From: a bacterium
GTDB lineage: Bacteria; Pseudomonadota; Alphaproteobacteria; SP197
Reading direction: 5' to 3'
NCBI GenBank assembly: GCA_028821455.1
Contig: JAPPGE010000071.1
Coordinates: 1-64,000, forward strand
DNA length: 64,000 nucleotides
Below, one piece after another: positions 1 to 8,288 of this stretch. Positions within the stretch are counted from its first letter, which is position 1; each line of letters starts with the position of its first letter. A program made the translations under genes and the position numbers. Under the pieces are notes generated by a model. That model had not been told where the DNA came from and did not search any database. It saw nothing but the letters and a program-made list of their open reading frames with translations.

Positions 1-82
1 TGTCCGCAGCCGCCGTCCCGGCAATCGCCAGAACGGCCGCCGACACGATCCCGGCAATCCCACCTTTTATATTTCGATTCAC
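1..82 (-). CDS. N-terminus of a secreted protein (cut by window edge)
   Basis: Reading the minus strand from a GTG at 82 gives about 27 residues that look like a Sec signal peptide: a basic start (MNRNIKGG), a hydrophobic core and an AxA-like end (GTAAAD). An AAAGGAG ribosome site lies 7 bases upstream (90-96). The rest of the gene is outside the window. A periplasmic solute-binding protein is a common owner of such a leader, but nothing here identifies it. It is divergent from the dioxygenase at 294. Confidence 0.6.
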   Translation of the reverse strand, partial: MNRNIKGGIAGIVSAAVLAIAGTAAAD

Positions 83-118
83 AACGTTACTCCTTTGGTT
101 TGTGAACGTGGGGATTCA

Positions 119-147
119 CTTACAAACAATTGCGGGCGGCTTGTCAA
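119..147 (-). promoter_or_regulatory. Candidate sigma70-type promoter for the secreted protein
   Basis: On the minus strand TTGACA (142-147) is followed after 17 bases by TGTAAG (119-124), about 37 bases upstream of the GTG at 82. The -35 is a full consensus match and the -10 matches 4 of 6. No experimental support. Confidence 0.35.
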
Positions 148-293
148 TCCCCAAATTTAGGGAGGGAGCCAGGCCGGGGTACAAGTACCACTACTCATGG
201 AGTTGCCGGACGCAACCGCAGGCAAGACTTGCAGCCTGCGACGGCACAGGGCAGCCTTGCTGTCGCAGGGCAAAGAACTGCCGGAGAAGCGCC

Positions 294-1172
294 ATGGCGC
301 CGCTTGACATTCGCCCGCCCGACGCCATGGGCGCGGTGTCGACCTTCGTTCCCGAATCCCGCGAATGCGCGGGACCGGCCGCAACCGAAGCCTACAGGCA
401 GGACGGTGTGATCTGCCTGCGCGGCGCAATGGGAGAGGACTGGCTCTCGATCATCGAGGACGCGATCAATCTGTTCCAGGCCGAGCAGGCCGGGAGCGAC
501 GACCACAACGTCGTGGTCCGGGGTGAAGGCGACGACGGCGCCTTCCAGTACTCCTCGATGATGTGGAAGCACAACCCGCTGTTCCGCAGGGTGATCTTCG
601 AATCGCACGCGGCCGACCTCTTCGGCAGTGTGCTCGGGACGCGCCAACTCAATTTCTTCTACGACTTTCTGCTCATCAAGCATCCGGGCTGCCGCAGCGC
701 CTCGACGCCGTGGCACCAGGACATGTCCTACTATGCACTGCACGGCACGCAGATCATCAACTGCTGGATCGCGCTCGACGACATCCCGGTCGACACCGCC
801 CTGCGCTTCATCCGGGGTTCACACAGGACGGGCGAGGTCTTCCGATCGGTCCATTTCGACCCTGACAGGGCCTACGACGGCCCCATGGAGGAGCGCCGGC
901 TGCCGCCCGACTTCGACCGGGACAGTGAAGCCGACATCGTAACCATCGCCATGAACAAGGGCGATGCGCTGATCTGGAACGCCCGGACGTTCCATTCCGC
1001 GCCGGGCAACCATCTCGCCCGCCGCCGCGCGGCGCTCTCGCTCAACTTCGCGGGCGACGACGTGACCTACTTCGACATGCCGGGTGAATCGGACCCGCCG
1101 GACCGGGGCGAGAACCTTGTCGAAGGCGGCCCCATCACCTGCGAGACCTTCCCCGTACTGCGCTACCCTTAG
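294..1172 (+). CDS. Phytanoyl-CoA dioxygenase (PhyH) family protein
   Basis: A 292-residue Fe(II)/2-oxoglutarate oxygenase of the PhyH family. The iron site is visible as WHQD (H141, D143) and the distal His in RTFHSAPGN (H234), with R245 placed to bind 2-oxoglutarate. Such enzymes hydroxylate acyl-CoAs, ectoine, phosphonates and other small metabolites; the substrate is not readable here. The start at 294 is preferred because GGAGAAG lies just upstream and the family fold begins soon after; the frame stays open back to about 102 but that extension is arginine-rich and unlike the family. It converges with the ureohydrolase that ends at 1241. Confidence 0.85.
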   Translation: MAPLDIRPPDAMGAVSTFVPESRECAGPAATEAYRQDGVICLRGAMGEDWLSIIEDAINLFQAEQAGSDDHNVVVRGEGDDGAFQYSSMMWKHNPLFRRVIFESHAADLFGSVLGTRQLNFFYDFLLIKHPGCRSASTPWHQDMSYYALHGTQIINCWIALDDIPVDTALRFIRGSHRTGEVFRSVHFDPDRAYDGPMEERRLPPDFDRDSEADIVTIAMNKGDALIWNARTFHSAPGNHLARRRAALSLNFAGDDVTYFDMPGESDPPDRGENLVEGGPITCETFPVLRYP

Positions 1173-1240
1173 GCCACTCAGCGGCGGCTGCCGGCCATCA
1201 GTACGGTCCCGTGCGGAACGAGACGATTCGGTCCCTTACT

Positions 1241-2194
1241 TCACCCGTAGTAGCCGGCGCGAACGGTCGCGCCGATGAAATTGCAGATCAGCCGTTCGGC
1301 GTGGATCATCGTGATGTTGCCGACATCGCGGCCGGGCGCAATCTCCACCAGGTCCATGCCCAGTACACGTCCCTTGCCTGCGAGACCGTGGATCAGCCTG
1401 CGGGTCTGCATCCAGTCGAGGCCGCCGGGCGTCTGGGCCATGACGGCCGGCATGATGGTGGGATCGAGTCCGTCGGCATCAACCGTGAGGTAGTAGGGTC
1501 CGCCGTCGGGGATGCGGTCGAGTACGGCGTCCATGCCAATATCGTGCATCTCGTAGGCAGTGATGATATCGGCGCCGTAGGCCCGGGCGGCTTCGACCTC
1601 GCCGCGGCGTGCGCTCCCGATCCCGCGGATGCCGATCTGCGTGATGTGGCCGAACCAGGTCATCTCGGACGCGCGCCGGATCGGGCTGGAGTAGCCTTCC
1701 GGCTCGCCGTTGACCTCGTCACGCCAGTCGAGATGGGCATCGACGTGGACCAGTGTGATCTCTTCTTCCCCTTCGAGAGCCCGCATGACCGGAATCGGGA
1801 TGCCGTGATCGCCACCCAGCGTCACCAGCACCGCTCCTGACGCGAGAATCTTGCGGGCGGCGGCCTCGGCGCGCCGGTAGTGCTCGGCATGATCGCCCAT
1901 GTCGGCGGTCACGTTGCCGCAATCGACCACCCGGACGGGCCGATCATCGAGCAAGGGTCCACCGAGATCCCAGTCGAAGTGGTTGCGTGTGTAGTCGCTC
2001 ATGTGGGAGCACTGGCGTATGGCGTCGGGTGCGCGACTCTGGTCGTTCGCCATTTCGTCGGGTTTGTAGGGCATGCCGTAGGGAATGCCGAGTATGGCGA
2101 TGTCCGCCTCGAGGTCGTCGAGATCAAGCGCCAGCGGATAATCGAGAAATGTCGCCGGCGGCATGCCGGGTGGGGCGGTCAGGTCTTGGCTCAT
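1241..2194 (-). CDS. Agmatinase/arginase-family ureohydrolase
   Basis: A 317-residue binuclear manganese hydrolase of the arginase superfamily. All metal-ligand motifs are present in order: GGDHGI (H130), DAHLD (D152, H154, D156) and VDADGLDP (D239, D241). The family removes urea from agmatine, arginine, guanidinobutyrate, guanidinopropionate or related guanidines. The sequence resembles the agmatinase branch more than true arginases, but the substrate is uncertain. GGGGAG precedes the ATG at 2194. No agmatine deiminase or putrescine genes are adjacent. A guanidine substrate would suit the nitrogen-scavenging character of the window. Confidence 0.85.
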   Translation of the reverse strand: MSQDLTAPPGMPPATFLDYPLALDLDDLEADIAILGIPYGMPYKPDEMANDQSRAPDAIRQCSHMSDYTRNHFDWDLGGPLLDDRPVRVVDCGNVTADMGDHAEHYRRAEAAARKILASGAVLVTLGGDHGIPIPVMRALEGEEEITLVHVDAHLDWRDEVNGEPEGYSSPIRRASEMTWFGHITQIGIRGIGSARRGEVEAARAYGADIITAYEMHDIGMDAVLDRIPDGGPYYLTVDADGLDPTIMPAVMAQTPGGLDWMQTRRLIHGLAGKGRVLGMDLVEIAPGRDVGNITMIHAERLICNFIGATVRAGYYG

Positions 2195-2688
2195 GTCGTT
2201 TCTCCCCGGTCGGCGTGCGACAACAGCAACCCGCCGGATTCTGTGGTTTCCGATGCGGCAGGAATGCGCCGCACTCTTCCTCGAACATGCCCGATGTTAG
2301 TGCAGGCACGCCGGCGCAGGCCACTGCGACCGTTGCTCCTGCAGCGTGTTCGCTCCATCGTTCCACATCAGTCCATGCCGATGACCATGGTGCGCATGTT
2401 GGGACCTCTCTCCGTCGGTTGGCTCGCATTCTGAGCCGGGTGTCGCCCGCTCCCGGAACTGCCGCACCATACCGACCCAAGATGACACCAGTGATGTCGG
2501 GAGTGGATGGCCGTTGTCCGGCACGGGACATTGACCTCTTGTCGTCGAGCAGGGTCAACAGTTCAGCGTGCCGGTCGACGTCCAGATCATGCGCCACGTG
2601 AATTCGGGTACCGATGGCGACGGGCCCGTCGTCTTGACGGGGCGCAAGCTCGGATTCCAAGCTCCGGGAGCCTTTGGGAGACACCGTC
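2195..2688. other. Divergent intergenic region, no gene recognised
   Basis: These 494 bases separate the divergently transcribed ureohydrolase and Rieske oxygenase. Open frames run through them in several phases, as expected at this GC content, but none has a convincing ribosome site or family resemblance. The region must hold the promoters of both flanking genes; no clear -35/-10 pair was picked out. Confidence 0.5.
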
Positions 2689-3825
2689 ATGACGGACGGC
2701 ATGGCCACGGTACGCACGGCGCTCCGGCGCGCTCTGGCAAGCAGCCACCACGAGGCCCGGGCTATGCCGGCGCCTTTCTACACCGACCCGGAACTTGCGA
2801 CCCTCGAGGTGGAGCACCTGTTCAAGAAGGAATGGCACTGTGTCGGCCGCGTTGAGGAGGTCGCCGAGCCGGGCCGGTTCATGCCCTACCGCCTGGCGAA
2901 CGAACCGCTGGTCATCGTGCACGGCCGCGACGGGGCGATTCGGGCGCTGTCGAACGTCTGCCGACACCGCGGCACCCTGATCGTCCGCAAGAAAGACCAG
3001 GGCCACCGTCTGGTGTGCCCCTACCATCACTGGTCCTACGAACTCGACGGCCGTCTTGCCGCGGCGCCGAGAATCCCGGAACGCGAGGATTTCCGCATCG
3101 CCGATTGCCGTCTTCCGGAATTCCCCTGCGAGGTCTGGATGGGCTTCGTCTACGTCAACCTTGATCCCGCCGCCCGGCCGCTTGCACCGCAACTTGCCGA
3201 CCTCGAGGCATTGGTCGCACCGTACCACATGGAGGAGATGTGGCTGGGCTGGCTCGGCGAGGAGGTCTGGGAGACCAACTGGAAGGCCATGGTGGAAAAC
3301 TACATGGAGGGCTACCACCTCACGCCGCTCCACAAGAACACGCTCCACAACCTCAATCCCACCAGTCTCGCCAGGCATATCCCGGCGTGCGAGCACTGGT
3401 TCGGCTACGAGGTCGGCTTTCCCGAGGACCTGCCGCGCGTGACGGCGGGTCATCCCGACCTGACAAGAAAACAGTCCAACACCTGCATCATGGCGATGGT
3501 GCAGCCGGGCAGCGGCATCGGGCTCGCCGCAGACTACAGTTCGTTCCTCTGCCTGCAGCCCGAGGGCACGGACAGGGTGCACTACAAGGCAGGCATCCTC
3601 TTCTGGGGGGACGCATGGCCCCAGGGCGCGGTCGACCGCGCGGTCGAACTGTTCCACAAGACCATGGCCGAGGACCGCTCCGTGCTGGAGCCGATGATGC
3701 AGGGCTACCGCAGCGCCCACCACGAGAGCGGCCCACTCGCGCCACCCTCGCTGGAGGGCCCGATTCTCGATCTGGCCCGGTATGTCGGTCGTCGCCTGCT
3801 GCCGACGATGGACGGGGCTGCATGA
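2689..3825 (+). CDS. Rieske [2Fe-2S] oxygenase, alpha subunit (betaine/choline monooxygenase type)
   Basis: A 378-residue ring-hydroxylating-type oxygenase large subunit. The Rieske cluster site is CRHRG (C91, H93) with CPYHHW (C110, H113). The catalytic domain shows the mononuclear iron site ENYMEGYHLTPLH (H210, H215) and the C-terminal AEDRSVLEPMMQG segment. The ENYxExYH pattern and single-subunit size are typical of the GbcA/choline-monooxygenase/stachydrine-demethylase group, which oxidatively removes methyl groups from quaternary amines, rather than of classic aromatic dioxygenases. The ATG at 2689 has GGGAG 8 bases upstream. No ferredoxin or reductase gene is beside it, so the electron donor must be encoded elsewhere. 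Confidence 0.88.
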   Translation: MTDGMATVRTALRRALASSHHEARAMPAPFYTDPELATLEVEHLFKKEWHCVGRVEEVAEPGRFMPYRLANEPLVIVHGRDGAIRALSNVCRHRGTLIVRKKDQGHRLVCPYHHWSYELDGRLAAAPRIPEREDFRIADCRLPEFPCEVWMGFVYVNLDPAARPLAPQLADLEALVAPYHMEEMWLGWLGEEVWETNWKAMVENYMEGYHLTPLHKNTLHNLNPTSLARHIPACEHWFGYEVGFPEDLPRVTAGHPDLTRKQSNTCIMAMVQPGSGIGLAADYSSFLCLQPEGTDRVHYKAGILFWGDAWPQGAVDRAVELFHKTMAEDRSVLEPMMQGYRSAHHESGPLAPPSLEGPILDLARYVGRRLLPTMDGAA

Positions 3826-3953
3826 TCTCCGGGAACAGGCTGAGCTGACCGCGGGCGACATCACGGCACTGAAGGTCGTGATCCGGAACCGCATCCACGC
3901 CATCCTCGAGGATGTCCGGCAGCGCTTTCAGGGACTGTGCCCTGGTCATGGCG

Positions 3954-5012
3954 TCAGTGAGCCGTCTTGCTGATGCGATCGGCCGTGCGGCGGATCGCAG
4001 GGATACGTTCGTCCAGCGCCGGGTGGGTCGACAGCCAGGACGGGACATCACTGTCGACGGACAGGTGTTCGAAGAGATGCACCAGGGCTTCGGGATCGTA
4101 TCCGGCATCGAAGGCAAGGCCGATGCCGATGCGGTCCGCTTCCAGTTCCTGGTCCCGGGATCGCGCGAGTGACAGCAGCAGGGCGCCTTCCAGCAGCATG
4201 TCCTCGACGACCGGACCGACATCTCCGGCGATGAGTGCCACCAGCAGGAAGGTTCCGATGCTGCGATAGACCCTTTTGAGCCCGTGCTGCTCGCTGACAT
4301 GGGCGACTTCGTGGCCCAGGACCCCGGCAATCACGTTCGGATCGGGAAAGGTCCGGACGAGCGCGTCGGTGACGATGATCGTCCCTCCCGGCAGGGCAAA
4401 GGCGTTGGGACCCAGTCCGTCGATGTCGCGAAAGAGAAGGGTGTAGGGACCGAATGGCGGCTCCGGAGCGACGGAAACGATGTCCTGGAAAACGAGCCGG
4501 ACCCTCTCCGTTTGCCCTTCGTCCAGAGCGGACGGAACGGCCATCACCTGATCGATGAATGCGACATGACCATCATCGATCGTCTCCGGCAGGCCAGCGG
4601 GAGTCAGGATCACAGCGAGGGCAACGAGCAGATCGAGACCCCAGCGCCAGATCAGCACGCCACCGGCAACGATGGGGACCATCGCCAGAACGAGTCTGGA
4701 ATGCCATGCTTCCCAACGATGCAGCAGATTTCGGCGGTCCGCGCCGACAAGCCCGTCGACGGTGTCATGGTCGTCGGTGTGGAACTGCCAACCCGAAGGA
4801 AAGGTGAGGCATGAAGGAAGGTTGCCCAGCCGCGTGTCGCGGCTGAGCGACGGAGGCCGCGCCCGCGCCAGCACCCGTCCGTCATCGGCCGCAACAAGAT
4901 TGACGAACCCTTCCTGCGGCGACCTCACCATGAAGGCCGCCAGACGTTGCGACCTCCCGGGTACCCAGGCATGTCCCCTGGCAGCCGGACGGTCAGACGG
5001 CGGCGCCCACAT
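3954..5012 (-). CDS. M48 family zinc metallopeptidase (membrane-anchored)
   Basis: About 352 residues. After an N-terminal region and a hydrophobic segment comes the M48 peptidase domain with the zinc motif HEVAH and, about 50 residues later, the third ligand region ELEADRIG. A GG-rich stretch (NAFALPGGTIIVTDAL) just before it is typical of M48 peptidases. The start chosen, ATG at 5012, has AAGG upstream and overlaps the preceding DUF898 gene by 20 bases; ATGs at 5039 and 5060 are alternatives with longer overlaps. The two genes are very likely one transcript. M48/DUF898 neighbours occur in other proteobacteria, where a role in envelope quality control is supposed but not shown. Confidence 0.85.
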   Translation of the reverse strand: MWAPPSDRPAARGHAWVPGRSQRLAAFMVRSPQEGFVNLVAADDGRVLARARPPSLSRDTRLGNLPSCLTFPSGWQFHTDDHDTVDGLVGADRRNLLHRWEAWHSRLVLAMVPIVAGGVLIWRWGLDLLVALAVILTPAGLPETIDDGHVAFIDQVMAVPSALDEGQTERVRLVFQDIVSVAPEPPFGPYTLLFRDIDGLGPNAFALPGGTIIVTDALVRTFPDPNVIAGVLGHEVAHVSEQHGLKRVYRSIGTFLLVALIAGDVGPVVEDMLLEGALLLSLARSRDQELEADRIGIGLAFDAGYDPEALVHLFEHLSVDSDVPSWLSTHPALDERIPAIRRTADRISKTAH

Positions 5013-6033
5013 CGACACCTTCGAGGTCCATCCACGCATCACCCACGGCCGTTTCCCCACCTCGGACTTCGCCGATGATGTCGTCGAGAGAACCGGTGGG
5101 AATGAGCCAGGTACGGGAACACAGGTAACTCAGCATGCGGATGCGAGCCCAGGGAAGCAGCATGCCAAGGGAGCAGGCAACCGCCACGGCATTGCTGACG
5201 GCGATCCACACGTAGCGCGCCGGTGAGATGGCGGAATGGAAGCGGTGGCCGTGTTCCAGGGTCGCTCCGGCATAGGTGGCATTGCGCAGGAACGCGGCAT
5301 AGACGACCGAAACGGGAATCAGTGCGAACAGTGCGATCAGGAAGACATTGACCAGGGCAACCACGTGAGCCGAAGGGGGTTCCGTCCGACCGGCGAAGAT
5401 CACGCTCCACGCCACGCCTATGGTGATGAGGACCAGAAGTCCGCCACAGGCACCTGTCAGGAGAAAGGCCACCCAGAAGGGCCGGATGCCGCTGGCGAAC
5501 GCGAACTTCGAGGCGCCGAGCCTGTGATTGCCGATCGTGTAGCGCTTCTTCGCCCGCGTGGCGTAGGGCAGGAAGAGGCCCAGGCTCATGATCGAGAGAA
5601 ACGGGTAGACCACGAAGACGAGCAGGCTCGGCCAGTAGGAACCCCGGAAATTGAAGCGGACCGTGGACCAGCTTGTCATGGCAGCATTGAACCTGAGGCC
5701 ACGATTGATCAGCCAGGGCATGACCAGGAGGAACAGCAATCCGACGATGCCGCTGACGACGGGCGAGACCAACGAGACAGCATAGGCGCCAGCAAGGAGG
5801 GCAAGCACGATAAGGCGCCCGAGGAGTATCTGGAGTCCCCTGGCATGGTAGCCGAACGGCCGGCCGTCAATGCTCGTGTTGCCGAGCAAGTATGCCCTGT
5901 TCCGCACCTTGGCCCAGGCAGACCAGATACCCAGCGTGGCGATCGACAGCATCAGGTTGACGATCCAGATTCCGAAGTATTCGCCGGCCGTTCCAGTAAA
6001 CGTCACGGCGACCGCGCCGTCCGGTATCTTCAT
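4993..6033 (-). CDS. YjgN/DUF898 family polytopic membrane protein
   Basis: A 346-residue inner-membrane protein of the YjgN (DUF898) family. The diagnostic start FTGTAGEYFGIWIVN is followed by SAWAKVRNRAYLLGNT, and the same pattern returns later (ATRAKKRYTIGNHRLG, then LLPWARIRMLSYLC), showing the internal repeats of this family. Several long hydrophobic segments are present. The ATG at 6033 is chosen because the family core starts right after it; 6069 is an in-frame alternative. The 3' end overlaps the M48 peptidase gene. Function is unknown for the family. Confidence 0.85.
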   Translation of the reverse strand: MKIPDGAVAVTFTGTAGEYFGIWIVNLMLSIATLGIWSAWAKVRNRAYLLGNTSIDGRPFGYHARGLQILLGRLIVLALLAGAYAVSLVSPVVSGIVGLLFLLVMPWLINRGLRFNAAMTSWSTVRFNFRGSYWPSLLVFVVYPFLSIMSLGLFLPYATRAKKRYTIGNHRLGASKFAFASGIRPFWVAFLLTGACGGLLVLITIGVAWSVIFAGRTEPPSAHVVALVNVFLIALFALIPVSVVYAAFLRNATYAGATLEHGHRFHSAISPARYVWIAVSNAVAVACSLGMLLPWARIRMLSYLCSRTWLIPTGSLDDIIGEVRGGETAVGDAWMDLEGVDVGAAV

Positions 6034-6098
6034 CGGGACGTTCCCGCTCCACTGCCGACAGCCCGGCACCGCAACGCGAAGGGGTCATTCATGGACTG

Positions 6099-6749
6099 TC
6101 AAAGGCTCTTCTCCCCAGGGGGCGTCTTGGGTTCAAATGGACAGGTGCTGGCGATGACACATTGCCAGCATTTCGGGCGACGGGCCGTGCAGGTGTAGCG
6201 TCCGTGGAGAATGAGCCAGTGATGGGCGCCTTTCTTCCACTTCTCGGGCACATCGCGTTCGAGAGCTCGTTCGACGGCTTCGGCGGTCTTGCCTCGCGCC
6301 AGTCCTGTGCGGTTGGCCACCCGGAAAACATGGGTATCGACAGCGATGGTCGGTGCGCCGAACGCCTCGTTCATGACAACGCTGGCGGTCTTGCGGCCGA
6401 CTCCCGGAAGCGCCTGCAGGGCTTCCCGGCTTGCCGGGACCCTGGAATCATGCCTGTCGATCAGCATTCGCGACAGTCTGACGACATTCTTTGCCTTGGA
6501 GTTGAAGAGTCCGATTGTCCTGATTTTCTCGCGGACGCCATCCTCACCGAGGGCGACCATCTTCTCCGGCGTATCGGCGACAGCGAAAAGCGCCGGCGTC
6601 GCCTCGTTGACACTCCTGTCCGTTGCCTGTGCCGAGAGAACGACCGAGACCAGCAGCGTAAAGTGATTGCTGTAGTCGAGTTCGGTCTTCGGCTCGGGGA
6701 TCGCCTGCGCCAGGGAGGTGAACAGTCGGTCAATGTCCAGGGCTTTCAC
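6099..6749 (-). CDS. nth: Endonuclease III (DNA glycosylase/AP lyase)
   Basis: A 216-residue base-excision repair enzyme that removes oxidised pyrimidines and cleaves abasic sites. It has the helix-hairpin-helix LPGVGRKTASVV with the catalytic Lys, the catalytic Asp in VDTHVFR, and the C-terminal [4Fe-4S] pattern C-x6-C-x2-C-x5-C (CTARRPKCWQCVIASTC). The start is taken as GTG at 6749, whose GTGA overlaps the stop of the cyclase-family gene upstream by 4 bases and fits the usual length of about 210; an upstream ATG at 6803 would add 18 arginine-rich residues. The pairing with a catabolic hydrolase is probably only transcriptional. Confidence 0.93.
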   Translation of the reverse strand: MKALDIDRLFTSLAQAIPEPKTELDYSNHFTLLVSVVLSAQATDRSVNEATPALFAVADTPEKMVALGEDGVREKIRTIGLFNSKAKNVVRLSRMLIDRHDSRVPASREALQALPGVGRKTASVVMNEAFGAPTIAVDTHVFRVANRTGLARGKTAEAVERALERDVPEKWKKGAHHWLILHGRYTCTARRPKCWQCVIASTCPFEPKTPPGEKSL

Positions 6750-7456
6750 GACGCGGCCCGGTCGTCCTGTTCGAAGATCATCGCCACGGCGCGCACCGGG
6801 CACCCGGTACCGTCCTTCATGGAGAGCGGGAGGCAGACAAAGAGGAAGTCCTCGCCCTCGAGTGCCTCAAGGTTGCACAGTTGCTGGACCATGCACACGC
6901 CCTGGGTGTTCCAGACCGCGTGGGTCGGCCACCACCACTCGGACGGGTCGTCCATGCCGATGAGGTCGGTGCACAAGAGCCTGATGCCGCGGTCCACCAG
7001 CCACTGGGCCGCGTCGACCGGAACAAAGGGCCGGTTCATGGCAAAGCCGTCCTTGCCCCAGTCCTTTGAGGTTCCCGTCCACACGACGCAGGCTGCATCC
7101 GGACCAATTCTGCGTGAGCTCTTGCGTTCCGCATCCTCGAGATCGGCGATGGTGATCGCCTCCCCGTTCTGCCGGTGACGCAGGTCAAGCAGATGGCCGG
7201 GCAGCACCAGCTGCTCCAGGGGGACCTGATCAACACTCAGGCCGTCGGCATCGCAGTGTCTCGGCGCGTCCAGATGGGTGCCGCAGTGCTCGGGCATGAG
7301 GATCATGCGGCTCTCCATCGCCATCCTGCCGCCGGTGATCTGCGAAAGATAGGCGTGATCATCGAGCGGGAAGAATGTCACCTGGCCGCCGATGTTCGGC
7401 ATGTTGGAATACATCGGGTGACTGAGATCGACGATCCTGGAAACGGTTGGCAGCAT
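6746..7456 (-). CDS. Cyclase-family metal-dependent hydrolase (kynurenine formamidase-like)
   Basis: A 236-residue protein of the cyclase family (PF04199), which includes KynB formamidase and isatin hydrolase. The metal-binding signature HCGTHLDAPRH is present, with the family start VDLSHPMYSNMP. Members hydrolyse N-formyl or cyclic amides using Mn or Zn. No kynurenine pathway genes are adjacent, so the substrate is open. GGGAG precedes the ATG at 7456. Its stop overlaps the start of nth by 4 bases. Confidence 0.85.
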   Translation of the reverse strand: MLPTVSRIVDLSHPMYSNMPNIGGQVTFFPLDDHAYLSQITGGRMAMESRMILMPEHCGTHLDAPRHCDADGLSVDQVPLEQLVLPGHLLDLRHRQNGEAITIADLEDAERKSSRRIGPDAACVVWTGTSKDWGKDGFAMNRPFVPVDAAQWLVDRGIRLLCTDLIGMDDPSEWWWPTHAVWNTQGVCMVQQLCNLEALEGEDFLFVCLPLSMKDGTGCPVRAVAMIFEQDDRAAS

Positions 7457-7532
7457 GACATGTCTCCCATCTTGCCGTTGACGGCTCCACCACGTTAACG
7501 CCTGTTGGAATAGACAGTCACGGCCGCCCTGT

Positions 7533-8288
7533 CTATCCGGCGAATCCTCTCTCGCGCAGCCAGGCCAGCACGCCTTCCGCGGTAGCCGCCACCGGACCCT
7601 CCGGAATGGCGGGACGACGGATCATGATCACCGGGAGGTGAAGATCACGGGCAGCCCTGATCTTGGCTTCGGTCGCTCTGCCACCGCTCGCCCGCGTAAC
7701 CAGTGCACCGATGCGGCGATCCGTCATCAGCGCCCTCTCCCTCTGCACGTCAAACGGTCCTCGCTGCAGCAGGACCTCCATGGCCGGTTTCGCCAGGGGT
7801 TCCTTCGGGGGAGCGATCATGCGGAAGATGAGCCGCACGCCATCGATGCGGCGAAAAGAGTCCACCGCCCTGCTTCCGAGCGTGATCAGGGCCGCCGGCG
7901 GAGCGAGTGTCTTCAGGGCGTCGACGGCGGCATCGAGATCATCGACCACGATCCAGCAGTCGCCGGGCATCCTGTTCCACATCGGCCGCACCAGCTTGAT
8001 TCGCGGCACCCCTGACCGGCAGGCCGCCGTGCAGGCGGTGGCCGCCATGATGCGGGCGAAGGGATGGGTCGCATCGACAAGAGCATCGATGCGTTCATCG
8101 CCGAGATAGCGGGCGAGGCCGTCGGCGCCCCCGAACCCTCCACGCCGGAGGCGTCCGGGAAGATCCGGAGTCTCGTCGAGAATACCGGCCAGCGACGTCA
8201 CGACATCGACCCCGGGCGCCCCTTCGGCGATGCCCTTCGCCAACGCTACGGCCTCCGCCGTCCCGCCGAGGATGAGAATTCGGGTCAC
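7533..8288 (-). CDS. cobK: Precorrin-6A reductase
   Basis: A 251-residue CobK/CbiJ enzyme that reduces precorrin-6A (or its cobalt form) with NADPH in corrin ring synthesis. Typical features are the start ILILGGTAEAVALA, the DATHPFA motif, and TLGSRAVDSFRR followed by the conserved RGPF and TRASGG segments. The start ATG at 8288 overlaps the stop of cbiD by 4 bases, so the two are translationally coupled. It supplies a step that the plus-strand cob genes need. Confidence 0.93.
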   Translation of the reverse strand: MTRILILGGTAEAVALAKGIAEGAPGVDVVTSLAGILDETPDLPGRLRRGGFGGADGLARYLGDERIDALVDATHPFARIMAATACTAACRSGVPRIKLVRPMWNRMPGDCWIVVDDLDAAVDALKTLAPPAALITLGSRAVDSFRRIDGVRLIFRMIAPPKEPLAKPAMEVLLQRGPFDVQRERALMTDRRIGALVTRASGGRATEAKIRAARDLHLPVIMIRRPAIPEGPVAATAEGVLAWLRERGFAG

